Shown one piece after another: positions 35,986 through 36,040 of a stretch of 36,040 nucleotides of DNA; position 1 is the stretch's first letter, and every line of letters begins with the position of its first letter. The notes under the pieces were generated by a model. That model did no database searches. It was not told where the DNA came from and was given only the letters and a program-made list of their open reading frames with translations. A program made the translations under genes and the position numbers. Source of the stretch: Pseudomonadota bacterium. Lineage in GTDB: Bacteria > Pseudomonadota > Gammaproteobacteria > Burkholderiales > Burkholderiaceae_C. The stretch lies in assembly GCA_030538085.1 (NCBI GenBank), contig JAUNUR010000029.1:1-36040 (forward strand), given 5' to 3'.

Positions 35986-36040
35986 GCCTAACGTTGAAGG
36001 TAAGCGGCGCCGGAGCGAAGCGGAGGGAACCCAAAAGCGT
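35986..36040 (-). other. attC site g, cut by the window end
   Basis: GCCTAAC (35986-35992) is followed by GGTAAGCGGCG and CGGAGCGAAGCGGAGGGAAC, matching the start of site c. The rest of the site and its gene lie outside the window. Confidence 0.85.

Larger units (their letters stand above)
31522..36040 (-). mobile_element. Integron gene-cassette array (distal part, no integrase in view)
   Basis: Seven minus-strand genes are each followed by an attC-like site bounded by GTTRRRY/RYYYAAC boxes (on this strand GCCTAAC to GTTAGGC). Cassette borders fall at about 31988, 32571, 32988, 33515, 34309, 35561 and 35991. Most genes start 11-35 bases from the border, leaving little room for promoters. Base composition is clearly AT-richer than the rest of the window. 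The orientation puts attI and intI to the right of the window; without seeing intI it could also be an integrase-less attC cluster. Confidence 0.9.

Noticed and set aside
31983-36040. CRISPR array suggested by regularly recurring similar sequences
   Set aside because: The recurring units are 60-117-base attC hairpins spaced by genes of different length, not short repeats with uniform spacers.

Overview
The window looks like GC-rich chromosome from a Burkholderiales bacterium, most likely Comamonadaceae. Three things suggest this. The gene order asd-fimV-truA-trpF-trpB-trpA-accD is typical of that order. The proteins match beta-proteobacterial families. The intergenic spaces carry short hairpin repeats of the kind common in Comamonadaceae. 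This assignment is inferred from gene content only; no search was run.

Positions 1-12.1 kb (minus strand) hold a tripartite RND multidrug efflux locus in the order mdtA-mdtB-mdtC-outer membrane factor. It is heavily interrupted. A relE-type toxin-antitoxin pair with its own promoter and operator sits on the opposite strand between mdtA and mdtB. About 1.1 kb of repeat DNA separates mdtB from mdtC, and about 0.67 kb separates mdtC from the outer membrane factor gene. Those spacers contain three copies of one long repeat module (two direct, one inverted), including a 353-bp stretch with only two mismatches. mdtA also carries repeat-derived hairpin sequence inside its reading frame.

Positions 12.3-13.4 kb hold uppP (undecaprenyl-diphosphatase) overlapping a small DUF2322 gene. 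From 13.6 to 24.8 kb (plus strand) lies a biosynthetic block: a candidate threonine-rich leader peptide, asd, fimV, truA, trpF, a large unrecognised gene, trpB, trpA and accD. Tryptophan synthase and its flanking genes are coupled by 4-base overlaps. From 24.9 to 31.0 kb come pncB (NAD salvage), a NhaD-like sodium/proton antiporter, coaBC (coenzyme A; minus strand) and pyrG (CTP synthase), separated by dispersed repeats. A frameshifted lipoprotein gene follows pyrG.

From about 31.5 kb to the right edge the character changes completely. Base composition becomes AT-richer, all genes lie on the minus strand, and each gene is followed by an attC recombination site. This is part of an integron gene-cassette array: six complete attC sites, a seventh cut by the window end, a degenerate one at the left end, and seven cassette genes. 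The genes include an M23 peptidase, a leucine-rich-repeat protein, a DUF4236 membrane protein, a possible NTF2-fold immunity-like protein and several unknowns. No integrase is in view. The orientation of the attC sites places attI and intI, if present, beyond the right edge. The array is the most likely place for undescribed functions in this window.
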